This document shows, piece by piece, positions 1 to 9,664 of a stretch of 64,000 nt of DNA. Under the pieces are notes generated by a model, which made no database searches, was not told where the DNA came from, and saw only the letters and a program-made list of their open reading frames with translations. Origin of the DNA: JACVRW01 sp963739095 (lineage in GTDB: Bacteria; Actinomycetota; Thermoleophilia; Solirubrobacterales; Thermoleophilaceae); the NCBI GenBank assembly GCA_963739095.1, contig CAVTZF010000039.1, positions 127,775-191,774 of the forward strand, given 5' to 3'. Both the position numbers and the translations under genes were made by a program. Each line of letters opens with the position of its first letter. Position 1 is the stretch's first letter.

Positions 1-1044
1 CGGCTTCCGGACGCCGGTGGCGACCGTGCGAGCGAAATCGGCGGCGCCCTCGTCCCTGCCGAGTCCCGGCCCGAGCACGACCGCCCCGGCGCGCTCCGCC
101 ATCTCCTCGGCCACGGGCACGCCGGTGGGCGTGTGCGCGCCCTCGTGCTCGGGCAGGCCGCGGCTCATCTGCTCGAGCAGGCGCATGTCGATCGCGGCCT
201 GAGCGGACTCCGGCACCGCCACCTGCACGTAGCCCGCCCCGGCCCTGGAAGCCGAGCGAGCCGCCATCGTCGGCGCGCCCGTCAGCCCCGCCGAGCCGCC
301 GACCACGAGCACCACCCCGGAGTCGAACTTCGACCCGCTCCGCTGCCGCCGCGGGTAGAGGCCGAGCAGGCGTTCCGAGATCAGACCCGCCGAACGGGGC
401 GCGGGGGCGCCGCGCGGAACCCCGATCTCCACCACCTCGACCTCACCAGCGTGGCTGCGTCCCGGCTCGACGTGCAGGCCGACCTTCGAGCCGTGGAAGG
501 TCGCCGTGGCCTGCGCGCGCACCGCCTCCCCCTCTACCTCGCCGGTCGAGGCGTCGACACCGGAGGGCACGTCGCAGGCGACGACCGGCGCCTCCTGTGC
601 GTTGATCGCCGCGATCGCGCCCGCGACCGGCTCGCGCGCGACGCCCTCGAAGCCGGTGCCGAGCAGCGCGTCGACGACCACGCCGGAGCCTTCGAGACGC
701 GCGGGGTCGAACGGATCGGGGGCGGCTCCCGGCAGCCGCTCCAGGTTCGCGAGCGCGTCGCCGCGCAGCCCGTCGAGGGCCGCGACCGTCAGCACGTCGA
801 CCTCGTGCCCGTCGGCGCGCAGCAGCCGCGCCGCGACGAGGCCGTCGCCGCCGTTGTTGCCCTTGCCGATCACCACGCGCAACGGCCCGGGGCCCGCCGC
901 CTCCGCCGCTACACGGGCCAGCCCGGCGCCCGCCCGCTCCATCAGATCGAGTGAGGGCACGCCCTGCTCCTGGATCGCCCAGGCGTCGACCGCGCGCATC
1001 TCGGCGGCCTCGTAAATCGGGTCGAGCCAGTCCGGAAGGGTCAC
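1..1044 (-). CDS. nnr: Bifunctional NAD(P)H-hydrate repair enzyme Nnr (3' end outside window)
   Basis: Repairs hydrated NAD(P)H: the N-terminal domain epimerises R/S-NAD(P)HX and the C-terminal kinase-like domain dehydrates the S form using ADP. The visible 348 codons include the YjeF_N glycine/asparagine loop (VVIGKGNNGGDGLVAAR, about residues 50-66) and, near the left edge, the ribokinase-fold motif GPGLG of the dehydratase domain. Family members are about 500 residues, so the last third lies beyond position 1. The GTG start at 1044 overlaps the acpS stop (GTGA), suggesting translational coupling as the last gene of the rplM-rpsI-glmM-glmS-acpS-nnr run. The assignment is firm; the far C-terminus was not seen. 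Confidence 0.93.
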   Translation of the reverse strand, partial: MTLPDWLDPIYEAAEMRAVDAWAIQEQGVPSLDLMERAGAGLARVAAEAAGPGPLRVVIGKGNNGGDGLVAARLLRADGHEVDVLTVAALDGLRGDALANLERLPGAAPDPFDPARLEGSGVVVDALLGTGFEGVAREPVAGAIAAINAQEAPVVACDVPSGVDASTGEVEGEAVRAQATATFHGSKVGLHVEPGRSHAGEVEVVEIGVPRGAPAPRSAGLISERLLGLYPRRQRSGSKFDSGVVLVVGGSAGLTGAPTMAARSASRAGAGYVQVAVPESAQAAIDMRLLEQMSRGLPEHEGAHTPTGVPVAEEMAERAGAVVLGPGLGRDEGAADFARTVATGVRKP

Positions 1045-1405
1045 GGAGCGCGTCGCTCGAGGAGCGCGACCGCACCCGCCGTGACGTGCGTGTGCGTCAG
1101 CGAGATCGACACCTCCCCGCCGAGCGCCGCGGCCCGCTGCGCCACGCGCCCGCTGAGCCGCACGAGCGGCGCCGCCTCGGTCGCCACGACCTCGACGTCG
1201 CGGAAGCTCCAGCCGGTCATGCCGAGCGCCTTCGCCACCGCCTCCTTGGCGCAAAAGCGGGCCGCCAGGTGCATGGCGGGCCGGGCACGACTGGCGGCGT
1301 AGCTGCGCTCGGCATCCGTGAACAGCCGCTCCTCCAGCCGCGGCCTTCGTTCCAGCGCGCGCTCGAAGCGCTCTATGTCGAGCAGGTCGAGACCGACCCC
1401 TGGCA

Positions 1406-1406
<1 letters not shown>
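1041..1406 (-). CDS. acpS: Holo-[acyl-carrier-protein] synthase
   Basis: Transfers 4'-phosphopantetheine from CoA to acyl carrier protein. The 121-residue protein matches the usual AcpS length of 115-130. Visible motifs are the N-terminal metal-binding segment GVGLDLLDIERF, the central FCAKEAVAKALG helix, and a C-terminal SLTHTHVTAGAVALLE strand. The start is the GTG at 1406, which shares its G with the glmS stop codon. Longer upstream readings would run inside glmS in another frame and have no family resemblance. The close AcpS-Nnr pairing is a frequent actinobacterial arrangement. Confidence 0.93.
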
Positions 1407-3238
<1,832 letters not shown>

Positions 3239-3245
3239 GATCGAA

Positions 3246-4541
3246 TTAGCCTAGCTCCGCTTCGACGACATTCACCAAATGGTCAACGATCTCCTGGCAC
3301 TCGTTCTCCTGCGGAGCTTCGACCATCACACGCACGAGCGGCTCGGTGCCGGAGGGCCGCACGAGCACGCGGCCGCGCCCGTCGAGGCGCTTCGATTGCT
3401 CGTCCACGGCGTCCCACACGTTGGTCGCGCTCTCGATCGCCGTGCGGTCGCGGACCCTGACGTTGACGAGCCGCTGGGGCAGCTTGTGCATCGCGCCGCG
3501 CTCAGCCAGGTCGGACCCCTCCAGAGCCTCCATCACGAGCAGCGCCGCCGCCACGCCGTCGCCGGCCGGCACGAAGCCGGTGTCGATGATGTGGCCGGAC
3601 TGCTCGCCGCCGAGCGCCCAGCCACGCCGGACGAGCTCGGCGAGCACGTGGCGATCGCCGACCGGGGTCGTGGCCACCGCGATGCCGGCGTCGCGCATGG
3701 CGCTGTGGAAGCCGTAGTTGGTCATCACCGTCACGGCGACGCCGTTGCCCGGCAGGCGGCCGTCGTTCCGCAGGTGCAGCGCGATCAGCGCCATCAGCTC
3801 GTCGCCGTCGACCACCGCGCCGTTGCGGTCGACCGCCAGCACGCGATCGCCGTCGCCATCGAAGGCGAAGCCCGCGTCGTGGCCGTCCATGCGCTCGGCG
3901 AGCCGCTCCACGTGCGTCGAGCCGCAGTTCAGGTTGATGTTGCGGCCGTCGGGCTCGACCGCCACCGCATCGACCTCAGCGCCCAGCCGGCGGAAGATCT
4001 CGGGGGCGACGCTGTAGGTCGCGCCGTTCGCGCAGTCGAGCAGGATGCGCGCGCCCGACAGGTCGAGGTCGCGGAAGCGCAGCTCGAGCTCGCGCAGGTA
4101 GTCACCGGGCGCACCGTGCAGCTCGCGCACGCGGCCGATGCTCCCGCCGCCGGCGTCGAGCGCCTGCTCGATCTGCTCCTCCTGGTCGTCGTCGAGCTTC
4201 ATGCCCTCGGGCCCGAAGAACTTGATGCCGTTGTCCTCATAGGGGTTGTGCGAGGCCGAGACGACCGCCGCCATGTCGAAGCCGTAGCGCCGCACCAGCA
4301 CCGAGGCTCCCGGCGTGGGCAGCACGCCGCCCAGCAGCGCGTGGCCGCCGCCCGCCGCGATGCCGGCCGCGAGCGCCGCCTCGAGCATCTCGCCCGACTC
4401 GCGCGTGTCTCGCACGATCAACACCTGCGCCGTCTCGGCCGGCGAGACCTTCGCGGCCGCCCGTCCCAGCCCGAGGGCGAGATCGGCAGTCAGGAAGTCG
4501 CCCGCGACCCCGCGGACCCCGTCCGTGCCGAACAGCGTCAC
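3246..4541 (-). CDS. glmM: Phosphoglucosamine mutase
   Basis: Interconverts glucosamine-6-phosphate and glucosamine-1-phosphate for peptidoglycan precursor synthesis. The protein is 431 residues. It shows the N-terminal FGTDGVRG signature, the phosphoserine loop SASHNP with the acceptor Ser at about residue 97, the metal-binding DGDGDR loop near 235, and a C-terminal RPSGTEPLVRV phosphate-binding motif. It lies between rpsI and glmS with 7-nt gaps on both sides, linking ribosome and cell-wall precursor genes in one transcript, a common actinobacterial order. Confidence 0.96.
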   Translation of the reverse strand: MTLFGTDGVRGVAGDFLTADLALGLGRAAAKVSPAETAQVLIVRDTRESGEMLEAALAAGIAAGGGHALLGGVLPTPGASVLVRRYGFDMAAVVSASHNPYEDNGIKFFGPEGMKLDDDQEEQIEQALDAGGGSIGRVRELHGAPGDYLRELELRFRDLDLSGARILLDCANGATYSVAPEIFRRLGAEVDAVAVEPDGRNINLNCGSTHVERLAERMDGHDAGFAFDGDGDRVLAVDRNGAVVDGDELMALIALHLRNDGRLPGNGVAVTVMTNYGFHSAMRDAGIAVATTPVGDRHVLAELVRRGWALGGEQSGHIIDTGFVPAGDGVAAALLVMEALEGSDLAERGAMHKLPQRLVNVRVRDRTAIESATNVWDAVDEQSKRLDGRGRVLVRPSGTEPLVRVMVEAPQENECQEIVDHLVNVVEAELG

Positions 4542-4548
4542 GAGAGGC

Positions 4549-5514
4549 TTAGCGCTTTGAGAACTGCGGCCGCTTGCGGGCCTTCTTGAGCCCGGCCTTC
4601 TTGCGCTCCTTCACGCGCGGGTCACGCGTGAGGTAGCCGCGGCGCTTGAGCTCGCCGCGCAGCGCCGGATCGGCCTCGACCAGCGCACGGGCGATGCCGT
4701 GGCGGAGCGCAGCGGCCTGAGCCGAGACGCCGCCGCCGTGGATCAGCGCCACGACGTCCATGCGCGACTGGTTGCCGGTCGCCTCGAGCGGCTGGCGGCC
4801 CATGCGCTGCAGGCGGACGCGCGGGAAGTACTCGTCGAGGTGGCGGCCGTTGATCATGTAGGTGCCCTCGCCCGGCTTGAGCGTCACACGCGCGACTGCA
4901 CTCTTGCGCTTGCCGGTGGCGCGGTAGCGCGCGTCGGCGGCCAGGTCGAGCGGCGTCAGGGCCGCCGGCTGCTCCTCGGTCGGAGCCTCATCGCCGGCCG
5001 CCTGGGGCTCACCCTCGCCGGTGTCCGCCTCCGCGTACTCGCCGTACTCGCCGAACTCACCCTCGGCGGGACGCTGCTCCTCGAGCACGAGGTCGGGCTC
5101 GAGGTGGGCGCCCGGGATGACCTCGTCGCCGCCGCCCTTGTCCTCCTGCCCGCGGCGCGCACCGGGGCGCGGACGCTCGGCGCGCGGGGCCTCCTCGGCA
5201 GCCGGCGCCTCCTCGGCAGCCGGCTCCTCGGCAGCCGGCTCCTCGGCAGCCGGCTCCTCTGCCGCAGCCGGCTCCTCCGCGGCCTCGGCGGGTGCCTCGG
5301 CCTCGCCGGCGGCCTGAGCCAGCTCCTCCATGCCCCCGATCTCGGGGCCGGGGTGCTCCTCGCCGCTGCCGGCGGGAGTCTCCTCGGGCGCGGGAGTCTC
5401 CTCGGGCGCGGGCTGCTCCTCGGGAGCGGCGTCGGACGGGGTCGCCTCGCCGGGCTCGCCCGGCGCGCCCTCCTCGGGGGCGTCGTCCTCGGGCTGCTGC
5501 GGCTCTTCCATCAT
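4549..5514 (-). CDS. rpsI: 30S ribosomal protein S9 with long acidic N-terminal extension
   Basis: The last 130 or so residues are canonical S9: YRATGKRKSAVARVTLKPG, a GGG.SAQAAALRHGIARAL segment and the basic tail ending KKARKRPQFSKR that contacts tRNA in the ribosomal P site. The reading frame continues upstream without a stop for about 185 further codons, giving 321 residues instead of the usual 130-160. The extension is rich in Glu, Ala and Pro, with tandem EEPAA-type repeats, then acidic Gly/Tyr segments. The start is an ATG at 5514 that overlaps the rplM stop (TGATG), with a second ATG directly after. GTG or ATG codons close to the S9 core could be alternative starts, but no canonical start sits immediately before it, and the coupling to rplM favours the long form. 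Confidence 0.88.
   Translation of the reverse strand: MMEEPQQPEDDAPEEGAPGEPGEATPSDAAPEEQPAPEETPAPEETPAGSGEEHPGPEIGGMEELAQAAGEAEAPAEAAEEPAAAEEPAAEEPAAEEPAAEEAPAAEEAPRAERPRPGARRGQEDKGGGDEVIPGAHLEPDLVLEEQRPAEGEFGEYGEYAEADTGEGEPQAAGDEAPTEEQPAALTPLDLAADARYRATGKRKSAVARVTLKPGEGTYMINGRHLDEYFPRVRLQRMGRQPLEATGNQSRMDVVALIHGGGVSAQAAALRHGIARALVEADPALRGELKRRGYLTRDPRVKERKKAGLKKARKRPQFSKR
5191..5271 (-). repeat. 15-bp tandem repeat in the rpsI 5' extension
   Basis: Four to five head-to-tail copies of ctcctcggcagccgg (plus strand), two of them expanded by 3 bp to 18 bp. On the coding strand each unit encodes roughly Glu-Glu-Pro-Ala-Ala. Unit lengths remain multiples of three, so copy-number change keeps the reading frame. 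Confidence 0.9.
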
Positions 5515-5948
5515 CAGGCGACAACCTCCATCGGCTCGGGCTTCTGCGCGACGTGGGGATGATCGGGCCCGGCGTACACCTTGAGCTTGCGCAGCTGGGC
5601 ACGGCCCAGACGGTTGCGCGGGAGCATGCCCTTGACGGCGAGGCGGATGACCTCCTCCGGACGCCGCTCGAGCATCTCCTCGAGCGTGCGGCTGCGAAGT
5701 CCGCCGGGATAGCCGGAGTGCCGGTAGTAGCGCTTCTCCTCGCGCTTGTTGCCGGTCACCGTGATCTTCTCGGCGTTGACGACGATCACGAAGTCGCCCA
5801 CGTCCACGTGCGGCGTGTACTCGGGCTTGCGCTTGCCGCGCAGGGAATCGGCGATCTGGGTCGCCAAGCGCCCCAGCGTCCTGCCGGAAGCGTCGACCAC
5901 GAGCCAGTTGCGCTCGCGGGTAGCCGGTGTCGCCACATAGGTCTTCAT
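5514..5948 (-). CDS. rplM: 50S ribosomal protein L13
   Basis: Structural protein of the large subunit, 144 residues, standard length. Diagnostic segments are the N-terminal WLVVDASGRTLGRLAT, GDFVIVVNAEKI, and the central YRHSGYPGGLRSRT, followed by AVKGMLPRNRLGR. I place the start at the ATG at 5948; a GTG directly before it (5951) would add one residue. It is the first gene of the rplM-rpsI-glmM-glmS-acpS-nnr run and overlaps rpsI by one base (TGATG). It diverges from the riboswitch-controlled M23 gene across a 290-bp intergenic region. Confidence 0.97.
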   Translation of the reverse strand: MKTYVATPATRERNWLVVDASGRTLGRLATQIADSLRGKRKPEYTPHVDVGDFVIVVNAEKITVTGNKREEKRYYRHSGYPGGLRSRTLEEMLERRPEEVIRLAVKGMLPRNRLGRAQLRKLKVYAGPDHPHVAQKPEPMEVVA

Positions 5949-6003
5949 CACAGAGCGACCGCCCGGGAGGCGGCCGACGAAACAGTGTGGCAGATCGATC
6001 TCG

Positions 6004-6031
6004 TTGCGACCACCGACCGCGTGCGTATACT
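6004..6031 (+). promoter_or_regulatory. Sigma70-type promoter for the riboswitch/M23 transcript
   Basis: TTGCGA (6004-6009), a 16-bp spacer and TATACT (6026-6031). Transcription would begin near 6038, just ahead of the riboswitch fold. This is among the best housekeeping-type promoters visible in the window. Confidence 0.65.
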
Positions 6032-6051
6032 GCCGCGCCAGTCAGGGTATG

Positions 6052-6212
6052 AAGTGCCTGCCGAATCCCCGGGGCGTCCGCCGTAGCCCAGGGGAACGGG
6101 GGAACCGTGCGGAGGCCGTCGAAAGAGGGTCTTCGTGGGGCGAATCGGTCTATTGCCAGGCCGTAGCGCTGCTCTTCGAGCGCGAGCCCGTCAGCTAACC
6201 CCGTAGGCCGGA
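6052..6212 (+). ncRNA. Cyclic di-AMP (ydaO/yuaA) riboswitch
   Basis: The 5' leader carries the conserved blocks of the ydaO-yuaA class in the right order: GCCGAAUCC (from 6059), AACGGGGGAACC (about 6095-6106), GUGGGGCGAAUC (about 6135-6146) and the hallmark 3' block CCGUCAGCUAACCCCGUAGG (about 6188-6207). The riboswitch binds c-di-AMP and usually turns expression off when the ligand is abundant. In actinobacteria it typically precedes cell-wall hydrolases and resuscitation factors, which fits the M23 gene that follows. The recognition rests on remembered consensus blocks, not on a covariance-model search. Confidence 0.88.
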
Positions 6213-6237
6213 AAGAAGAAGAGAGGCCAAAGGGATT

Positions 6238-7464
6238 TTGCGAACCAGTCGTTGCTTCGCGACGCGCAGCGCTTGCGCGCTCGTACTCGCCGCGCTCGGA
6301 GCCGCACCAGCGGCGGCCGCGCAGACCCCGGGGACGGGCGGCGGCGGGGGCGTCACCTACGTGGCGACGCCGAAGATCGCGACCGTCAGTTGCCTGCGCT
6401 CGTGCGGGACGAAGAAGCGTGCGCAGGCCGGCAGCACGGTGAAGATCACCGGCACCGCTCTGAGCGGCGTCGCGACCGTCACCTTCAACGGAAGCTACGG
6501 CCGCTCGGACGACGCGGCGGTGCAGGTGCGCGCCGGCAGCGACACGCGCATCCAGGCGCGCGTACCGTCCGGCGCCGTCACCGGCCCGGTCTCGGTCGCA
6601 ACGGCGACCGGCGCGCGCTCCGCGATGAGCAAGCCGCTCGCGATCCTGCCGCCCCCGCCGCCGGAGCCGAACGTGGAGCTCTCGCCGGTGCCGGGCCAGG
6701 TCGTGGCCGGCGCACCTCAGCTCGAGACCGGCACGAGCCGCACCAAGGCGTACGTGGGTGCGCACAGTGCCGTGACGTTCTCGTTCCGCCTCTCCGGGCC
6801 GGCGCCCGCCGCCCTGACGGTCGAGCTCGTCCGCGCCTCCGACGGGGTGGCGGTCAAGTCATGGGCTCCGCAGGGCGTCGTCCCCGGCGCGGTCACGAGC
6901 GTCTCCTGGAACGGCAACCTCGGCCGCACGCCGGCGGCGCCGGGTCGCTACTCGTTCCGCCTCACGGCCGCGGCCGCCGACGGCTCGCGCGCGACGAGTG
7001 CGCAGACGGGCAACGTCGAGCGCGACGCCTTCGACCTATACGACCACGTCTTCCCGGTCCGCGGCCGGCACGACTACGGCGGCGCCGGCGCCGGGTTCGG
7101 CTCCGGGCGCGCCGGCCACTCGCACCAGGGCCATGACGTCTTCGCGAAGTGCGGGACGCGCATGCTGGCCGCCCGCGGCGGGACCGTCCAGTACGCCGGC
7201 TACCACGGTGCGGCGGGCAACTACCTCGTGATCGACGGCGCCGGCAGCGACCTCGACTACGTCTACATGCATCTCGCGGAGCCGTCGCCGTTCCGTGCCG
7301 GCGACCGCGTCTTCACGGGCCAGCGCATCGGCTCGGTCGGCGACACCGGCAACGCACAGGGGTGCCATCTCCACTTCGAGCTCTGGGCTGCGCCGGGCTG
7401 GTACGACGGCGGCCGGCCGTTCGATCCGCTCCCGTCCCTGCAGGCCTGGGACAGCTGGTCGTAG
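6238..7464 (+). CDS. Secreted M23-family (LytM-type) peptidase with IPT/TIG-like domain
   Basis: Zinc endopeptidase expected to cut peptidoglycan cross-bridges outside the membrane. The 408 residues comprise a signal peptide (cleaved near AAAAAQ, about residue 25), an IPT/TIG-like beta domain (about 45-140), a FlgD-like Ig segment (about 170-260) and a C-terminal M23 domain. The catalytic zinc set is visible: HQGHD at 296-300 and HLHFE at 377-381. The start is the TTG at 6238, with AAAGGG close upstream and GAGAGG further off. It lies 26 nt after the c-di-AMP riboswitch, so hydrolase output is probably tuned to cell-wall or osmotic state. Confidence 0.92.
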   Translation: MRTSRCFATRSACALVLAALGAAPAAAAQTPGTGGGGGVTYVATPKIATVSCLRSCGTKKRAQAGSTVKITGTALSGVATVTFNGSYGRSDDAAVQVRAGSDTRIQARVPSGAVTGPVSVATATGARSAMSKPLAILPPPPPEPNVELSPVPGQVVAGAPQLETGTSRTKAYVGAHSAVTFSFRLSGPAPAALTVELVRASDGVAVKSWAPQGVVPGAVTSVSWNGNLGRTPAAPGRYSFRLTAAAADGSRATSAQTGNVERDAFDLYDHVFPVRGRHDYGGAGAGFGSGRAGHSHQGHDVFAKCGTRMLAARGGTVQYAGYHGAAGNYLVIDGAGSDLDYVYMHLAEPSPFRAGDRVFTGQRIGSVGDTGNAQGCHLHFELWAAPGWYDGGRPFDPLPSLQAWDSWS

Positions 7465-7500
7465 GCGAGGGCTTGCCCCGCACGCCCCCGTGCGGAGAGA

Positions 7501-7905
7501 ATGGGCGACGTGGCTGATTGGACCATCAAGAGCCTCGACGAGATCCCGGACGTCCTCGGCGACTACCCCGGCGAGATGCGCATGAGCGCGGCCAGCGACC
7601 TCGGCACCGAGCAGGTCGGCTTCACGTGGCGCCGGATGCCGGCGCAGACGGGCGGCAAGGGCAGCTACGGCCACCGCCACAAGACGCAGGAGGAGGTCTA
7701 CTTCGTCGCCTCGGGCACGCTCCAGTTCAAGCTCGAGGACGAGGTGATCGACGTCGAGGAGGGCAACGTCCTACGCGTGGCGCCGCATGTGGTCCGCTCG
7801 GTGTGGAACGAGGGCCCCGACGACGCGGTCGTGATCATCGTGTCGGTGAGGTCCGACGACCCACGCGACGACGTCGAGTCGATACCGGACTTCTGGCCCG
7901 AATAG
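7501..7905 (+). CDS. Cupin-domain protein
   Basis: Small single-domain beta-barrel protein of 134 residues. The cupin metal-binding motif is present as GHRHKTQEEVYFVASG (about residues 58-73), with a second conserved segment around APHVVRSVWN. The substrate cannot be told from sequence; such proteins include isomerases, dioxygenases and sugar- or hormone-binding proteins. The ATG at 7501 is preceded by GGAGA; a GTG three codons later is an alternative start. It stands 36 nt after the M23 stop and could be cotranscribed with it. Confidence 0.85.
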   Translation: MGDVADWTIKSLDEIPDVLGDYPGEMRMSAASDLGTEQVGFTWRRMPAQTGGKGSYGHRHKTQEEVYFVASGTLQFKLEDEVIDVEEGNVLRVAPHVVRSVWNEGPDDAVVIIVSVRSDDPRDDVESIPDFWPE

Positions 7906-7929
7906 CGGTTACTCGGAGCTGCTAGTGCA

Positions 7930-8172
7930 CTACTGCCGGTACTCGCTCATCCCGTCGCCGTCGGGCCAGAGCTCGGCGACCGCCTTGCAGACGAGCGTGA
8001 ACACGGCGAGGACGAGCACGAACGCGATTACACCCTCGGAGTGGTCGGCCGCGATCGAGAGCGGGATCGCCGCGATCACCCAACGCCACAGCCGCCAGTT
8101 GGGCTCCCAGGCGGGGCGCCCGCTGGGAGGCGGGTCTGGCTCGCCTGCGTGGACATAAGCGACGAACGGCAC
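7930..8172 (-). CDS. Small two-helix membrane protein, unknown function
   Basis: An 80-residue protein with a Pro-rich N-terminus and two hydrophobic stretches (about 30-44 and 47-66) separated by a short acidic turn, so a hairpin membrane topology is likely. I do not recognise a family. The start is the GTG at 8172; a TATCCT hexamer lies 11 nt upstream (8184-8189), resembling a -10 element. It converges with the cupin gene across 24 nt. Confidence 0.6.
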   Translation of the reverse strand: MPFVAYVHAGEPDPPPSGRPAWEPNWRLWRWVIAAIPLSIAADHSEGVIAFVLVLAVFTLVCKAVAELWPDGDGMSEYRQ

Positions 8173-8191
8173 GAGCTCTGTTCAGGATAGA

Positions 8192-8914
8192 TCAGCCGCT
8201 CGGGCCGAAGCGCTCGGTGCGCACCTGCCTCGGGTCGAACCCCTCGGCGAGCACGAGCTCGACCGCGGACTCGACGAAGCCATTCGTGCCGCAGACGAAG
8301 ACCATGCAGTTCTGGAGCCCCGTCGACTCGATCAGCCCGTTGTCGATCCGCCCCGTGTGGCCGCCCCAGCCGGCGGGCGGCTCGCGCGTGAAGGTGAGCT
8401 GCGTCTCGTCTCCGAGCTCATCGGCGTAGATGACGTCCTCGGCGGTGCGCACCGAGTAGACCAGCTTCATCGCAAGCTCGGGCATGGTCCGGCGGCGGTG
8501 GCGCAGCATCGCCATCAGCGGGACGACGCCGGAGCCGCCCCCGATCAGCAGCACCGGCGACTCGCCGCGCCACACGAAGTAGGACGTGAACGGGCCGCGC
8601 AGCTCGACCTGGTCGCCCTCGACCACCACCTCGTGGAAGTACGGCGAGACCTCGCCGTCGTCGAGCTTGTCGATCGTGAGCTCGACCTCACCCTTGTCCA
8701 GCGGCGAGGAGGCGATCGAGTACGAGCGCTCGGCGTGGTAGCCGTCCGGCGCCGTCAGCCGCACGTCGTAGTGCTGGCCCGGAAGGTGCTCCATCCACAT
8801 CGGCAGCTCGATGCGGAACGACTTGACGCGCGGCGTCTCCTCCTTGACGCGCGTGACCGTGCCGATCTGCCACGCCCCCGGGGCCTTCTGCTCGACCGGC
8901 GTCAGTCGCTCCAA
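8192..8914 (-). CDS. FAD/NAD(P)-binding oxidoreductase (ferredoxin reductase family)
   Basis: Electron-transfer flavoprotein of 240 residues. It has the FAD-binding RSYSIASSP motif (RxYS type, about residues 61-69), the nicotinamide-binding GGGSGVVPLMAMLRH loop (about 117-131) and the C-terminal FVCGTNGFVE segment. No 2Fe-2S domain is visible. The best start is a TTG at 8914, with GGAGGAG correctly spaced upstream inside the end of the preceding gene; the two genes overlap by 13 nt. The pairing suggests it passes electrons to or from the molybdopterin oxidoreductase encoded just upstream. Confidence 0.9.
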   Translation of the reverse strand: MERLTPVEQKAPGAWQIGTVTRVKEETPRVKSFRIELPMWMEHLPGQHYDVRLTAPDGYHAERSYSIASSPLDKGEVELTIDKLDDGEVSPYFHEVVVEGDQVELRGPFTSYFVWRGESPVLLIGGGSGVVPLMAMLRHRRRTMPELAMKLVYSVRTAEDVIYADELGDETQLTFTREPPAGWGGHTGRIDNGLIESTGLQNCMVFVCGTNGFVESAVELVLAEGFDPRQVRTERFGPSG

Positions 8915-9513
8915 TAGCGCTCCTCCTTCCAAGGGTCGCCGCGGATGTGGTAGCCGTTCTGCTCCCAGAAGCCGGGCTCGTCGTGATCCATGACGCGCAG
9001 GCCGGCGACCCACTTGGCGCTCTTCCAGAAGTACAGATGCGGGACGAGCAGCCGGGCCGGCCCGCCGTGCTCGGCCGGCAGCGGGGCACCCTCGTGGTCG
9101 GTCACGACCCACGCCTTGCCGCCGGTCAGGTCTGCGAGCGGGAGGTTCGTCGTGTAGCCGCCGTACGAGTAGGCCATCGCGTACCCGCCCTGTGGCTCGG
9201 CGCCGTCGAGCAGCATGTCCACGGACACGCCGCGGAAGGTGGTGCCGAGCTTCGACCACTTGGTGACACAGTGGATGTCGCAGGGCACGTCCTCGAACGG
9301 CAGCGCGTGGAACTCGTCCCAGGTCCACTCCTGCTCGTTGCCGACCATCCCGTCGACGCGCATGCCCCAGTCCTCGGGCGCGACGTGGGGCGTCGGCCCT
9401 GCGGTGAGGACCGGGAACCCGGGCTCGTAGTACTGGCCCGGCGGGAGCCGGTCCGAGACGTCATCCGGTGCCCGGCGCCTGCGCTTGAAGCCGCGGGAGA
9501 TGAAGTCGCTCAT
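8902..9513 (-). CDS. Molybdopterin-dependent oxidoreductase, sulfite-oxidase fold
   Basis: 203-residue catalytic domain of the sulfite oxidase/YedY (MsrP) superfamily. The Mo-ligating Cys lies in CDIHCVTKWSKLGTTFRGV (about residues 85-103). The GGYTTNLPL and GGPARLLVPHLYFWKSAKW segments are typical of the cofactor pocket. No signal peptide or Tat motif is evident, so it is probably cytosolic, unlike MsrP. I chose the ATG at 9513 (MSDFISRG); a longer reading adds sequence with no family likeness. It is translationally coupled to the flavin reductase downstream; the substrate is unknown. Confidence 0.88.
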   Translation of the reverse strand: MSDFISRGFKRRRRAPDDVSDRLPPGQYYEPGFPVLTAGPTPHVAPEDWGMRVDGMVGNEQEWTWDEFHALPFEDVPCDIHCVTKWSKLGTTFRGVSVDMLLDGAEPQGGYAMAYSYGGYTTNLPLADLTGGKAWVVTDHEGAPLPAEHGGPARLLVPHLYFWKSAKWVAGLRVMDHDEPGFWEQNGYHIRGDPWKEERYWSD

Positions 9514-9664
9514 GGGTGAAGCTTGCCACGCCACAATGGCGCGGGGCGGCGCTGAGGGTCTATTACGCAAGAGCGTCGTGTTACCCGGCTGTCACCGAGC
9601 TGCAGCCACGTCCCTGCACGATCGCCTCATCGAGTCGAATCGCCAACACAGGAGGCCGATCAAG

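Noticed and set aside
5191..5271. Tandem repeat read as a CRISPR-like array
   Set aside because: There are no spacers, the unit is 15 bp and in frame within rpsI, and it codes for an acidic repeat.
8231..8247. gggtcgaaccc reading like a tRNA T-loop
   Set aside because: It lies inside the flavin reductase coding frame and no acceptor, D or anticodon stem can be formed around it.
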